Position numbers and translations under genes: made by a program
Part shown: positions 43,933 to 52,818 of the stretch, one piece after another
Layout of the letters: every line of letters starts with the position of its first letter
How positions within the stretch are numbered: position 1 is the stretch's first letter
Notes under the pieces: model-generated
Told to the model about the DNA's origin: nothing
The model's database searches: none
The model's input: only the letters and a program-made list of their open reading frames with translations
From: Candidatus Latescibacterota bacterium
GTDB taxonomy: Bacteria > JAAXHH01
Direction of reading: 5' to 3'
DNA length: 64,000 nucleotides
NCBI GenBank assembly: GCA_022823465.1
Contig: JAJEHX010000012.1
Span: 38,368 to 102,367, forward strand

Positions 43933-44957
43933 CCCCCGTTTTTGTTCTGTTCCACGTGACCGCCGAACTGGTGGCGCAGGGCCGAAAGCACCCGCATGGC
44001 GTAGGAGTTTTCCTGCCGCGACTGGAACCGCGTGAAGAGCGAGGCCGTGAGCACGTGGGCGGGCACGTCTTCCTCGATGGCCGTCTGCACCGTCCAACGT
44101 CCCTCTCCCGAGTCCTGCACGTAACCGGAATAGGCGGACAGGTCCCGGTCTTCCCGCAGGGCGATTTCGAGGAGGTCCAGCAGCCAGGAACTGACCACGC
44201 TTCCGTGTCGCCAGACTTCGGCTATGTCGTGCAGGTCCAGGTCGTATCGATGGCGCGGGTCCACACGGTCGGAGCCGGACTCGCGGAGGATTTCAAGCCC
44301 CTCGGCGAAGGCCTGCATCATGCCGTATTCGATCCCGTTGTGGATCATCTTCACGAAGTGCCCCGCGCCGGCGGGTCCCACGTGCACGTAGCCCTTGGGC
44401 GCCGTCGACCGGGGCGCCTCGCTCGTCTCTGAAGGGTCGTGCGCATCCGAACCCGGTGCGTCGCGCCCCTGCACCGCGCCGGCCTTCCCGGGCCCGGGGG
44501 CCAGCGTCTCGAACAGCGGATCCAGGCGTTCAACGATCTCGGCGGGGCCGCCAATGGTCATGCAATAACCTCTGTCGAGGCCCCATACACCGCCGCTGGT
44601 GCCCACGTCGACGTAGTGCAGATGTCCGGCGGCCAGTTTCTCCGCACGGGCGACGTCGTCCTTGAACCAGGTGTTTCCGCCGTCGATGACGGTGTCGCCC
44701 GGAGACAGCAGTCCGGCCAGTTCGGCAATGGCCTTCTCGGTGGCGTCGCCGGCCGGTACCATGACCCAGACCGTGCGAGGCGCTTCGAGACCGGCCACGA
44801 GGTCATCCAGGGTCGAGGAACCGACGGCCCCCGCCTTTACCGCCGCGCCGACCGCTTCACTGTCGCGGTCGTAGACGATGACCTCGTGACCGCCCCGCAA
44901 CAGCCGCTGGGTCATGTTGCCGCCCATCCGGCCGAGTCCGACCATGCCCAGCTGCAT
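43929..44957 (-). CDS. gnd: 6-phosphogluconate dehydrogenase (decarboxylating), YqeC/GndA-like
   Basis: 342 residues from the ATG at 44957 (GGAGGA upstream). MQLGMVGLGRMGGNMTQRLL NAD(P) site, VWVMVPAG, VDVGTSGGVWGLDRGYCMTIGG and HFVKMIHNGIEYGMMQAFAEG, with the catalytic Lys and Asn. Shorter than the classic 470-residue Gnd, it matches the short NAD-type family. An insertion of about 30 residues rich in Gly, Ser, Pro and Ala (GRDAPGSDAHDPSETSEAPR) separates the two domains just before GYVHVGPAGAG. It supplies ribulose-5-P for the adjacent rpe. Confidence 0.93.
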   Translation of the reverse strand: MQLGMVGLGRMGGNMTQRLLRGGHEVIVYDRDSEAVGAAVKAGAVGSSTLDDLVAGLEAPRTVWVMVPAGDATEKAIAELAGLLSPGDTVIDGGNTWFKDDVARAEKLAAGHLHYVDVGTSGGVWGLDRGYCMTIGGPAEIVERLDPLFETLAPGPGKAGAVQGRDAPGSDAHDPSETSEAPRSTAPKGYVHVGPAGAGHFVKMIHNGIEYGMMQAFAEGLEILRESGSDRVDPRHRYDLDLHDIAEVWRHGSVVSSWLLDLLEIALREDRDLSAYSGYVQDSGEGRWTVQTAIEEDVPAHVLTASLFTRFQSRQENSYAMRVLSALRHQFGGHVEQNKNGG

Positions 44958-45045
44958 GCATTCCTCCCCGGACGCAAGCGAATGCGCGTCCGGCCGGTGA
45001 ATCTCACTGTTCACCGGTTTCTCCGGCCGCGATGCCAGTCGGAAA

Positions 45046-46173
45046 TCAGGCCGGCTGCAATCGTTTCTGTTCGATAGCGTCGATCAGTTTCACGAAGGGG
45101 TCTACGAATTTCTTCACCCCTTCTTCGACGAGTTGGTCCGCGACCCGGTTCATCGAAATCCCGGCGCGCTCGACGTCGGCCATGACTGCCAAGGCGTCGC
45201 CGATATCCGCCTCCAGCGTATCGGAGAGGCGCCCGTGATCGCGGAAGGCGTTCAGCGTTTCATCGGGCAACGTATTGATGGTATCCCGGCCGATCAGCTC
45301 TTCCACGTACAGCACGTCCCGGTAGTCCGGGTTCTTGGTACTGGTACTGGCCCAAAGAAGCCGCTGGGTCCTGGCGCCCTTCCGCGCCAGCGACTTCCAG
45401 CGCGGAGTCGCGTACAGCGCCTTGTATCGCCGATAGGCCGTCTTCCCGTTGGCGATAGCGGCTTTTCCGACCAGGGCCATGAGCCTGGCACGCTCCGCCG
45501 GATCGGCTGACTGCGCCGCGCGTTCCGTCAGCAAAGCGTCTACCAGCGTGTCTATCCTGCTGATAAAGAAACTGGCCACGCTGGCGATCCCGCTGATCTC
45601 ACCTCCGGCCGCGTGCCGGTCTTCCAGGCCGCCGATAAAGGCTTCGGCCACTTCGGCGTACACGTCGCTTGAAAACAGCAGCGTCACGTTGACGTTCAAC
45701 CCCTCGCCGATCAGTTGCCGTACGGCCGGAATGCCCGCCCGGGTCGCTGGCACCTTGATCATGACGTTCCCGCGGTCCACGGACTTCCACAGCCGCCTGG
45801 CTTCCTCGATGGTGCCGGCGGTGTCGTCCGCCAGTTCCGGGGACACCTCCAGGCTCACGTGACCGTCGGCGCCCTCGGTGGATGCGTAGACCGCAGCCAG
45901 CAGATCCGCGGCCTCCCGGATATCCGAAATCGCCAGCGCTTCGTAGATTTCCACGGCGTTCCGATCCTGCGCCGCCATACGCCCGATGTCGGCGTCGTAA
46001 TCCGTACTGCCGGTGATGGCTTTTTCAAAAATGGCCGGATTCGAGGTCATCCCTTTCAATCCGTCTTCCTCGATCAACCTCCTCAACCGGCCCGAAGAGA
46101 TCAGTTCACGGCTGATGTTGTCCAGCCAGAAACTCTGGCCGTGTCGTGCGAGTTGGATGAGCGGGTTTGCCAT
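45046..46173 (-). CDS. tal: transaldolase
   Basis: 375 residues, ATG 46173 with AAGGA upstream. Class I aldolase that transfers a dihydroxyacetone unit between sugar phosphates. Schiff-base Lys140 sits in NVMIKVPAT. Further motifs are GMTSNPAIFEKAI near 41-53 and LNVNVTLLFS. The length fits the longer TalB-like group found with glucose-6-P isomerase fusions, but no isomerase domain follows. It is 88 nt upstream of gnd on the same strand and completes a pentose-phosphate cluster (tal-gnd-rpe). Confidence 0.95.
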   Translation of the reverse strand: MANPLIQLARHGQSFWLDNISRELISSGRLRRLIEEDGLKGMTSNPAIFEKAITGSTDYDADIGRMAAQDRNAVEIYEALAISDIREAADLLAAVYASTEGADGHVSLEVSPELADDTAGTIEEARRLWKSVDRGNVMIKVPATRAGIPAVRQLIGEGLNVNVTLLFSSDVYAEVAEAFIGGLEDRHAAGGEISGIASVASFFISRIDTLVDALLTERAAQSADPAERARLMALVGKAAIANGKTAYRRYKALYATPRWKSLARKGARTQRLLWASTSTKNPDYRDVLYVEELIGRDTINTLPDETLNAFRDHGRLSDTLEADIGDALAVMADVERAGISMNRVADQLVEEGVKKFVDPFVKLIDAIEQKRLQPA

Positions 46174-46214
46174 GGAGGATTCCTTATGTGCGTGTGCGCC
46201 GGGCAGCGGCGTGT

Positions 46215-46282
46215 ACGCGTGGTTCGTTCCGGCTCGTGAGCACGCGGTTCATTGCGGCTCATGAGCGCGTGGTTCGTTTCGG
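46215..46282. repeat. imperfect 25-bp tandem repeat upstream of tal
   Basis: CGTGGTTCGTTCCGGCTCGT-GAGCA, CGCGGTTCATTGCGGCTCAT-GAGCG, then CGTGGTTCGTTTCGG. About 2.6 copies between the quinone reductase stop and the tal start. Confidence 0.8.
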
Positions 46283-46309
46283 ACCTTGCTGCGCGTTCGA
46301 GCCGGGGAG

Positions 46310-47272
46310 TCAAGGTGTCAGGACGATTTTTCCATAAGCGCCCGGTTCCATCACGGCGACATGGGCCTGTGCCGCGTCGGCCAGGGGAAACTCCGTTCCC
46401 ACCACCGGGTTGAGCGTACCGTTTTCCAGTCCGGCGTGCAACCCGGCATGGATGGCGGCGAGGTCCTCCGGCGAGGCCAGCAGCAGGACCATGCCCAGGA
46501 TGCTGGCGTCACGCGCCATGGCGTCCCGGGGATTGATCTCGATGACGCCCCGGTTGCCAATGACGACCACGCGTCCGCCGTAGGCCAGCATATTCAGGTC
46601 CTTGTCCAGGTTGACGTTGGCCAGCATTTCCATGATCACGTCTACGCCCAGGCCACCGGTGAGATCCATGATCTGTTCCGTGTAGTCGGCGTCATGGTGG
46701 TTGACCACGTAATGGGCGCCCTGTTCGGCCACCAGGGCCGCGCCCCGCTCCGAACCGGCGGTGCCAATGACGGTCATGCCGGCGGCCCGCGCGAGCTGCA
46801 CGGCCGCGATGCCCACGCCGCCGCTGGCGCCGTGAACGAGCAACGTCTCGCCGGCCCGGCCCTCCGCGCGCTGGAATAGGCCGCGCCATGCCGTCGCGTA
46901 AGGGATGTATACCCCCGCGCCTTGCTTGAAGGAAACGTTATCGGGCAGTGGTTGCACCTGGCTTGCGGAGCACAGGGCGTGGGACGCGTAAGAGCCGGTC
47001 AGCGTACCGGCCAGGTATACGCGGTCGCCCACCGACACATGGGCCGTTTCGTCGCCGACGGCGGCGACGGTACCGGCGCCGTCCATGCCCGGCGTGAAGG
47101 GCAGGTCGGGTTTCATGGCATAGGTCCCCGCGCGGATATAGGTGTCCACCGGGTTCACGCCGGCGGCCCGCATGTCCACCAGGATCTGCCCGCCGCCTAC
47201 CCGGAGTTCCGCGCAGGTTTCGAGCTTCATTACGCCGGGTTCGCCGAACTCGTGAATTCTAATTGCTTCCAT
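46310..47272 (-). CDS. NADPH:quinone oxidoreductase-like MDR protein
   Basis: 320 residues, ATG 47272 with GGAGACG upstream. Zinc-free MDR: N-half AGVNPVDTYIRAGTY and FTPGMDGAGTVAAVG, Rossmann motif VHGASGGVGIAAVQLARAAG, then GLGVDVIMEMLANVN. It resembles zeta-crystallin/QOR proteins that reduce quinones with NADPH. The substrate is not determined by sequence. It is on the same strand as the M20 gene, 21 nt away. Confidence 0.88.
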   Translation of the reverse strand: MEAIRIHEFGEPGVMKLETCAELRVGGGQILVDMRAAGVNPVDTYIRAGTYAMKPDLPFTPGMDGAGTVAAVGDETAHVSVGDRVYLAGTLTGSYASHALCSASQVQPLPDNVSFKQGAGVYIPYATAWRGLFQRAEGRAGETLLVHGASGGVGIAAVQLARAAGMTVIGTAGSERGAALVAEQGAHYVVNHHDADYTEQIMDLTGGLGVDVIMEMLANVNLDKDLNMLAYGGRVVVIGNRGVIEINPRDAMARDASILGMVLLLASPEDLAAIHAGLHAGLENGTLNPVVGTEFPLADAAQAHVAVMEPGAYGKIVLTP

Positions 47273-47293
47273 ATACGTCTCCTCAATTCAGAA

Positions 47294-48607
47294 TCAGCCG
47301 CAGAGTCTTTCGATCACTTCGTAGAGAATCCGCGGACCCCGTTCCATGTTTTCCACGGAGATGCGTTCGTCGTTGCCGTGGATTCGGCGAAGTTCGTCGT
47401 CGATCAGCAGAAAGGGCATGAAGCCGTAGCAATGAATCCCCAGGTCGCGGAAGTAATGGCTGTCCGTGAAGCCCGAGAGCATGTTCGGCACGACCTCCAC
47501 GTGGGCATGGTACCGGGAGACGACCTCCCTTACGGCGTCCACGAGAGGAGAATCGAAGGGCGATGACGAATTGCCGAAGTTCAGCATCGTTTCCATCTCG
47601 ATCCTGTCGTCGTCGACCACCCTTTTCAGTTCCCGAATGAAGTCTTCCGGTCTTTCTCCCGGCAGCAGCCTGCAGTCCAACTCGGCCGTCGCCGCCTGAG
47701 GTATGATATTGATTTTCTCGCTACCCTGCAACATGGTTATCGAGATGGTGTTCCGGAGCATCGCCGCGTGATGCTGGTTCCGGAGCAGGTCGGCGAGGAA
47801 CCCCTTGTCCCGGACGGAATCGCGGATGCGTTTGAAGCGATTGCGGTTTTGGCCTTTCTGCAGATGCGCGATGCCTTCGAAGTAGCACGCGGCGGCGTCT
47901 GTCACTTTTACCGGCGGCGTGTATTTCATGATGGCGTTCAGGGCCCGGATGAGCCGGTTCACGGCGGATTGGGGCTTGGGGCGGGAGCCATGGCCGGGTT
48001 CGCCGCGGGCGATCAGGCGTATCCAGCAGGGCGATTTCTCGGTGATGTCGATGGAATAGACGGCCTTTCCGTTCTCCAGGCGCCCCTTGCCGCTTTCGTT
48101 TATCAGGAACTCCGCGTCCGAGACGAGCTCCGGACGGATATGGGTAATCCAGCGGGCTCCGGCCGATCCGCCGGCCTCCTCATCTGCGGTGACGAGCAGG
48201 ATCACGTCCCGCTTCAGCGGAAAGCGGTTCCGGTGCAGTGCGAGAAACACCACCAGCTCCGCGATGCCCAGGTTCTTCATGTCGAGGGCGCCCCGCCCCC
48301 AGACGTAGCCGTCGCGGACCAGGCCGTCGAATGGATCGACCGTCCAGTACGCGCGGTCGGCGGGAACCACGTCGCTGTGACTCAGCAGCACCACGGCCCG
48401 CTTCGAACCGTCCCCTTCCAGCCTCGCGTAGAGGTTGGAGCGTCCCGGGGCGGATTCGTACACCTGGCAGTCGATGCCCTCTTCGGAGAGGATGCGGCTG
48501 AGGAAGGCAGTCGCGCGATCTTCGTTTCCGGGGGGATTCGTCGTGTCGATCCGCAAGTATTCGCTCAGCAGTTGAACGGCTTCCCGTCCCAATGCGTTCC
48601 AGTCCAA
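47294..48607 (-). CDS. M20-family metallopeptidase
   Basis: 437 residues with a TTG start. Zinc ligands: LLSHSDVVP (His), WGRGALDMK (Asp bridging), TADEEAGGS (Glu-Glu), and a late His in SGFTDSHYF. A dimerisation domain sits between about 190 and 310. Homologues include ArgE/DapE-like deacylases and carboxypeptidase PM20D1-type enzymes; the ADMKNLGI-type segment and length favour the latter group. It starts 4 nt after the ROK gene stop, so the two are coupled. Confidence 0.9.
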   Translation of the reverse strand: MDWNALGREAVQLLSEYLRIDTTNPPGNEDRATAFLSRILSEEGIDCQVYESAPGRSNLYARLEGDGSKRAVVLLSHSDVVPADRAYWTVDPFDGLVRDGYVWGRGALDMKNLGIAELVVFLALHRNRFPLKRDVILLVTADEEAGGSAGARWITHIRPELVSDAEFLINESGKGRLENGKAVYSIDITEKSPCWIRLIARGEPGHGSRPKPQSAVNRLIRALNAIMKYTPPVKVTDAAACYFEGIAHLQKGQNRNRFKRIRDSVRDKGFLADLLRNQHHAAMLRNTISITMLQGSEKINIIPQAATAELDCRLLPGERPEDFIRELKRVVDDDRIEMETMLNFGNSSSPFDSPLVDAVREVVSRYHAHVEVVPNMLSGFTDSHYFRDLGIHCYGFMPFLLIDDELRRIHGNDERISVENMERGPRILYEVIERLCG

Positions 48608-48611
48608 TGAA

Positions 48612-49610
48612 CTACATGCTCCCTTCGGCCTGAGCCGCCTGCCGGATCACGGCGATGGCGGCGAGATCGCCCACGGCGTCACCCAGTCCGGCGGGCACGA
48701 CTTGCACCGTGTCGTAGACGCGTGACCAGGTCTCGTTCCGGAGGTAGTTTCGAATGGGTTCCAATAGCAGGTCCCCGGCCTTGACCAGGATGGTGCCGAT
48801 GACGATGATCTCCGGGTTCAGGACGTTCACGACGTTCCCCAGTCCGGTGGCCATGTAACGGGCCGTTTCGTCCACGATTTCCCGCGCGCAGGGATCGTCT
48901 TTCCTGGCTGCCGCCATGACGGTTTCCGCCGTGATGGCGGCCAGGCCCCCGCCGGAGAGATCGACCATGAGCGAGCCGGGCGTCCCGCGCGCCTTCTCCC
49001 GGGCCCGCCGGGCGATCGACGGGCCCGAACAGAGGGATTCCAGGCAGCCGCGCTTGCCGCATCCGCAGGCCGGTCCGTCCCTGACGATGGTCATGTGCCC
49101 CACTTCGCCGGCCGTGTCGTTCGGACCGCGGTAGAGCCTGCCGTCGAGTATGATGCCGCCGCCGATACCGGTGCTCATGGTCATGTACACCATGTGGCGA
49201 AAGTCCCGGCCGGCGCCGAAGGACCATTCCGCCAGGGCGCCGGCGTTGGCGTCGTTCTCGACAAAGGCCGGCAGCGAAAGCGCGTTTTCAAGCCACGCCT
49301 TCAACGGCACCTCGTCCCAGCCCGGCAGGTTGGGCGGGGCGTAGACCACACCCGTTTCCGTGTCCAGGGGGCCGCCGCAGCTGACCCCGACGCCGGCTAC
49401 GTCCGCGGTGGCGAGCGAAGCGCGTGCCATGACTTCGCGGGACATGTCCACCAGGGATGCGACCACCGCTTCCGGTCCCCGTCCGGCCTCTGTCGGCCTT
49501 CGGACCTTGTGCAGGATGTTCCCGTTCCAGTCGGCGATGACCACGGCCAGCTTGGTGCCGCCGATATCATGGCCTAAGAGGTAAGGGGCGTTCCGATCCG
49601 GCTGGGGCAT
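48612..49610 (-). CDS. ROK-family sugar kinase
   Basis: 332 residues. ATP-binding LLGHDIGGTKLAVV, sugar-binding VENDANAGALAEWSFGAG, MSTGIGGGIILDG, the ROK signature with zinc-binding CGCGKRGCLES, and ITAETVMAAARKDD. It phosphorylates glucose or an N-acetylated amino sugar, and no DNA-binding domain is present, so it is a kinase and not a NagC-type regulator. A glucokinase role beside pentose-phosphate genes is plausible but inferred. Confidence 0.93.
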   Translation of the reverse strand: MPQPDRNAPYLLGHDIGGTKLAVVIADWNGNILHKVRRPTEAGRGPEAVVASLVDMSREVMARASLATADVAGVGVSCGGPLDTETGVVYAPPNLPGWDEVPLKAWLENALSLPAFVENDANAGALAEWSFGAGRDFRHMVYMTMSTGIGGGIILDGRLYRGPNDTAGEVGHMTIVRDGPACGCGKRGCLESLCSGPSIARRAREKARGTPGSLMVDLSGGGLAAITAETVMAAARKDDPCAREIVDETARYMATGLGNVVNVLNPEIIVIGTILVKAGDLLLEPIRNYLRNETWSRVYDTVQVVPAGLGDAVGDLAAIAVIRQAAQAEGSM

Positions 49611-49895
49611 AGTCTAAGGGTCAGCAGGGTCAGCGCATGAATCACGGGGCTTGGCAGGCGCCTTTCGGCATACCGGAAAGCATGCAGTTATTATAGCCCG
49701 CGGACGGCTTGTGTCAACTGCTTTCAACCGAATGCGGCCCCCTTCCGCGCAACCAAAAACTGATTGACAGCACCTGGCCGATCCGGGCATTTTGCAGGAG
49801 TCGGAAGGCCGCTGGCCGGCAGGGGCGGCCCCGACCTCGGCGTACGGTTCCGCGGCCGTTCCACGGTCCGCTAAGGTATGGGAGGAGGACGGCGT

Positions 49896-50396
49896 ATGTT
49901 GTTGGATACCAAGATTCTGTGGATGTGGCTGCACGTACTCGGCGTCATACTGTGGGCAGGCGGTTTCTTCTACGTCCTGGTCGCGCTCACCCCGGCGCTC
50001 CGGTCGGGCAGGGCGTCGGAGGAACGCGTGGAAATCATGCGCAGGACAGGCGCCATATTCCGGCGGGTGTCCTGGACGGCGATCATCATCCTGGTCGTGA
50101 GCGGTTCGTTCAGTCTGTATAACCGGATCATGGATGGAGTGGCCGCCCGGGCGATGTCGTCCCAGCCGGAACTCTACCCGCTGCTTCCCCCGGGGTACGA
50201 AGCCCTGATGACGGTCAAGCTCCTGATTGTGATCGCATTGATCGTGCACCATGCGGTCAGGCTGCTGGAACCCCGGGTCCTCGAAGACGGAAGTATCGGA
50301 TTCAAGTCCAAAGCTTCGGGCATCGTGGGCGCCGTGCTCTTCGCGGCGGCGGTGCTGCTGGGCCTGGTGCTGCTGACCATGAACGTCTCTGTCTGA
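49896..50396 (+). CDS. CopD/DUF2269-like four-helix membrane protein
   Basis: 166 residues from the ATG at 49896 (GGAGGAGG upstream; ATG 49878 overlaps that site). Four membrane helices, the first containing MWLHVLGVILWAGGFFYVL, with the His and Gly-Gly pattern of CopD-like proteins. The third contains KLLIVIALIVHHAVRLLE with His pairs. It lies 10 nt before cyoE, so it probably works in copper or heme delivery to a terminal oxidase. Function is inferred from context. Confidence 0.72.
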   Translation: MLLDTKILWMWLHVLGVILWAGGFFYVLVALTPALRSGRASEERVEIMRRTGAIFRRVSWTAIIILVVSGSFSLYNRIMDGVAARAMSSQPELYPLLPPGYEALMTVKLLIVIALIVHHAVRLLEPRVLEDGSIGFKSKASGIVGAVLFAAAVLLGLVLLTMNVSV

Positions 50397-50406
50397 GCCC
50401 GCGTCC

Positions 50407-51252
50407 ATGAAGGACTTCATCGCCCTTACCAAGCCCGGCCTGGTCGTCATGCTGGTGCTGACCACCTGTGTCGGATTCTACCTGGGGTCCGACGGACCGG
50501 TGGACTGGCTGCGGTTGCTTCACACGCTGGCCGGAACCACGCTGGCGGCCGGGGGCACGCTCGCCCTCAACCAGTTCATGGAAAGAGACCGGGACGCGCT
50601 TATGCGGCGTACCCGGAAGCGTCCGCTCCCCGCGGGGAAGTTGCGGCCCGGGCAGGCCCTCGGGTTCGGCGTGGCCATCACGGTGGCGGGACTGATCTAC
50701 CTTGCGCTGGTGGTCAACGTCCTGAGCTGCGCGGTCACCGCGGCGATCACCGCCACCTACCTGTTTCTCTACACGCCGCTCAAGCACCGCACCACGCTGT
50801 CGACAGTGTTCGGCGCGGTCCCGGGCGCGTTGCCTCCGGTGACGGGATGGGCGGCGGCCCGGAATGAACTGGGGCCGGAGGCCGGCGTCCTGTTCGCCAT
50901 CCTGTTTCTCTGGCAGATGCCCCACGCCCTCGCGCTGGCCTGGCTCTTTCGCGAAGACTACGCCCGCGCCGGATTTCAGCTGTTGCCCGCCGTCGATCCC
51001 GACGGCCGGTTCACGAGCGTGCAGATCCTGATCAACTGCCTGGCCCTGACCGCATTCAGCCTGGTCCCGACCATTCTGGGCATCGCCGGGGTCCTGTACT
51101 TCTACGCGGCCTTCGCCGCCGGCCTGGGTCTGCTTGCTTTCGCCATCCACCTGACCGTGACCCGGACCCAGGCGTCGGCACGGAACCTGTTTTTTGCGTC
51201 GCTGGTGTTCCTGCTGGTCCAGTTCTCCGTAATGGCCTACGACAAGGTGTAG
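50407..51252 (+). CDS. cyoE: protoheme IX farnesyltransferase (heme O synthase)
   Basis: 281 residues, UbiA-type prenyltransferase with about nine helices. The Asp-rich motif NQFMERDRDALMRRTRKRPLP (first pyrophosphate-binding site) and YTPLKHRTTLSTVFGAVPGALPP are diagnostic of heme O synthase (ctaB/cyoE). It makes heme O from heme B for cytochrome oxidases. No oxidase subunit gene is within the window. The next gene, DUF420, is 21 nt away. Confidence 0.95.
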   Translation: MKDFIALTKPGLVVMLVLTTCVGFYLGSDGPVDWLRLLHTLAGTTLAAGGTLALNQFMERDRDALMRRTRKRPLPAGKLRPGQALGFGVAITVAGLIYLALVVNVLSCAVTAAITATYLFLYTPLKHRTTLSTVFGAVPGALPPVTGWAAARNELGPEAGVLFAILFLWQMPHALALAWLFREDYARAGFQLLPAVDPDGRFTSVQILINCLALTAFSLVPTILGIAGVLYFYAAFAAGLGLLAFAIHLTVTRTQASARNLFFASLVFLLVQFSVMAYDKV

Positions 51253-51273
51253 CGCGTACTTAAAAGGAATACC

Positions 51274-51696
51274 ATGCTGGAGCTGACCGATCTGCCCCTG
51301 GTGAACGCCTGCCTGAATACCATCAGCGCGGCGTTCCTGGTCGCGGGCTATATAAACATCAGGAAGCGCAGGGTAGCCGCGCACAGGGCATGCATGCTGG
51401 GCGCCGTAGCGACGTCGATCCTGTTTCTCACGACCTATCTGATCTACCACTTCAACCATGGAAGCACGCCCTTCACCGGCGAGGGATGGACGCGTTACGT
51501 CTATTTCACCATCCTCATCAGCCACACGATCCTGGCCACGGCCATCGTGCCCATGGTCGTGCTGACGCTGCGCCACGCGCTGAAGGGACGCTTCGAACGC
51601 CACGCGCCGCTGGCCCGGTGGACGCTGCCGATCTGGCTGTACGTGTCCGTCACCGGCGTGCTGGTGTACCTGATGCTGTACCACTGGCAGGGATAG
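51274..51696 (+). CDS. DUF420 (CtaM-like) membrane protein
   Basis: 140 residues, AAAAGGA upstream. Four helices with INIRKRRVAAHRACML, YLIYHFNHGSTPFTGEG, LISHTILATAIVPMVVLTL and the HAPLARWTLPIWLYVSVTGVLVY block that defines DUF420. Homologues are needed for caa3/aa3-type oxidase assembly. This fits its position after cyoE. Confidence 0.9.
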   Translation: MLELTDLPLVNACLNTISAAFLVAGYINIRKRRVAAHRACMLGAVATSILFLTTYLIYHFNHGSTPFTGEGWTRYVYFTILISHTILATAIVPMVVLTLRHALKGRFERHAPLARWTLPIWLYVSVTGVLVYLMLYHWQG

Positions 51697-51705
51697 GCGG
51701 CTGAA

Positions 51706-52251
51706 ATGCCCCATGTTACCGTACGGAACATCACGCTGGCCGCGCTGATGATCGCGCTCATGACGCTGGCGACCCTGATCATCCGGATCCCGAACCCGGC
51801 CACCCAGGGATACATCAATCTCGGCGACGCCATGCTTATGACCATCGCACTCGTCTTCGGCTGGCGTATCGGCGGTCTGGCGGGCGGCGTCGGGTCCGCC
51901 CTGGCCGACGCCCTGGGCGGCTACTTTATCTGGGCGCCCTGGACGCTCGTCATCAAGGGGGTCGAAGGCATGCTGGTCGGAACGATCGCGGCATGGGGCG
52001 CGCGAGATGCCCGGGACGGTAACCATCTGCGCCGGATCATGGCCTTCGTCGCGGTAGTAGTGGGCGGCGCATGGATGGTATCCGGGTATTACATGGCCGG
52101 CTCGGTGCTGTTCGGAGGCGTCGCCGCGTTGACGGAGATCCCGGGCAACCTGACCCAGGCCGGGGTGGCGGTGGTCGTAGCCCTGCCTCTGTCTGTTATT
52201 TTGCGAAACGCCTTGCAACGGAGCGATTATGGACCTCTCGCATCTCGATGA
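51706..52251 (+). CDS. ECF transporter S component (HmpT/ThiW-like)
   Basis: 181 residues, five to six helices. GYINLGDAMLMTIALVFGWRIGGLAGGVGSALADALGGYFIWAPWTLVIKGVEGMLVG matches ECF S components of the DUF1393/hydroxymethylpyrimidine-riboflavin type (written here in pieces: INLGDAML, GVGSALADALGGY, PWTLVIKGVEG). It binds a vitamin and needs ECF T and A proteins; the only A proteins in the window are the fused pair at 31.6 kb. Its 3' end overlaps moaC by 23 nt. Confidence 0.88.
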   Translation: MPHVTVRNITLAALMIALMTLATLIIRIPNPATQGYINLGDAMLMTIALVFGWRIGGLAGGVGSALADALGGYFIWAPWTLVIKGVEGMLVGTIAAWGARDARDGNHLRRIMAFVAVVVGGAWMVSGYYMAGSVLFGGVAALTEIPGNLTQAGVAVVVALPLSVILRNALQRSDYGPLASR

Positions 52252-52717
52252 AAAGGGACGCGTCCGCATGGTGGACGTGACGGATAAACCGATTACGGAC
52301 AGGCGTGCGGTGGCCCATGGAGAAGTAAGGGCCGCAACCGAGACGATCCGGAAGATCGCCGACGACGAGATGGGGAAGGGGGACGTGCTGACCACGGCGA
52401 AGATCGCGGGCATCTCGGCGGCCAAAAAGGCTGGCGACCTCATTCCCATGTGCCATCCCATCCCGCTGACCCACGTGGAAATCGATATCACCCTGAACGA
52501 GGACGCGGGGAAGATCGGCCTTCTGGCCACGGCCGTCGCGTCCGGCAGGACCGGCGTGGAAATGGAAGCCCTGACGGCCGTCTCCGTGGCCGCCCTGACC
52601 ATCTACGATATGTGCAAGGCCGTGGACCGGACCATGGAGATCGCGTCCATCCTGCTGGTGGAAAAGGAGGGCGGGAAGTCGGGCACGTTCAAAAGGCCGG
52701 GGTGGAAAGACCAATGA
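52229..52717 (+). CDS. moaC: cyclic pyranopterin monophosphate synthase
   Basis: 162 residues, ATG 52229 with ACGGAG upstream inside the S-component gene. MoaC makes cyclic pyranopterin phosphate in molybdenum cofactor synthesis. Motifs: MVDVTDKPITDRRAVAHG, KAGDLIPMCHPIPLTHVEID, SGRTGVEMEALTAVSVAALTIYDMCKA and VEKEGGKSG; the active-site Lys, His and Asp are present. No other mo genes are nearby. Confidence 0.95.
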   Translation: MDLSHLDEKGRVRMVDVTDKPITDRRAVAHGEVRAATETIRKIADDEMGKGDVLTTAKIAGISAAKKAGDLIPMCHPIPLTHVEIDITLNEDAGKIGLLATAVASGRTGVEMEALTAVSVAALTIYDMCKAVDRTMEIASILLVEKEGGKSGTFKRPGWKDQ

Positions 52718-52803
52718 GCGATCGACCGAAAATCGGATGTTTCCGGCTCGTCTTCGCGGCCTTTGTCGGATGCGGCCTGGCTTTGATCCTGTGTGGCGGA
52801 TAG
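52714..52803 (+). CDS. 29-residue membrane peptide
   Basis: Its ATG overlaps the moaC stop (ATGA), with GGTGGAAAG upstream. The product has a polar head (MSDRPKIGCF) and one hydrophobic helix (LVFAAFVGCGLALILCGG) with three Cys. Such coupled short frames are easily missed. No homology is claimed. Confidence 0.45.
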   Translation: MSDRPKIGCFRLVFAAFVGCGLALILCGG

Positions 52804-52818
52804 ACTGTAGTGAATGGG

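Noticed and set aside
50302..52602. Minus-strand frame of 766 aa across cyoE, DUF420 and the S component
   Set aside because: It spans four plus-strand genes with recognisable families and is a compositional artefact.
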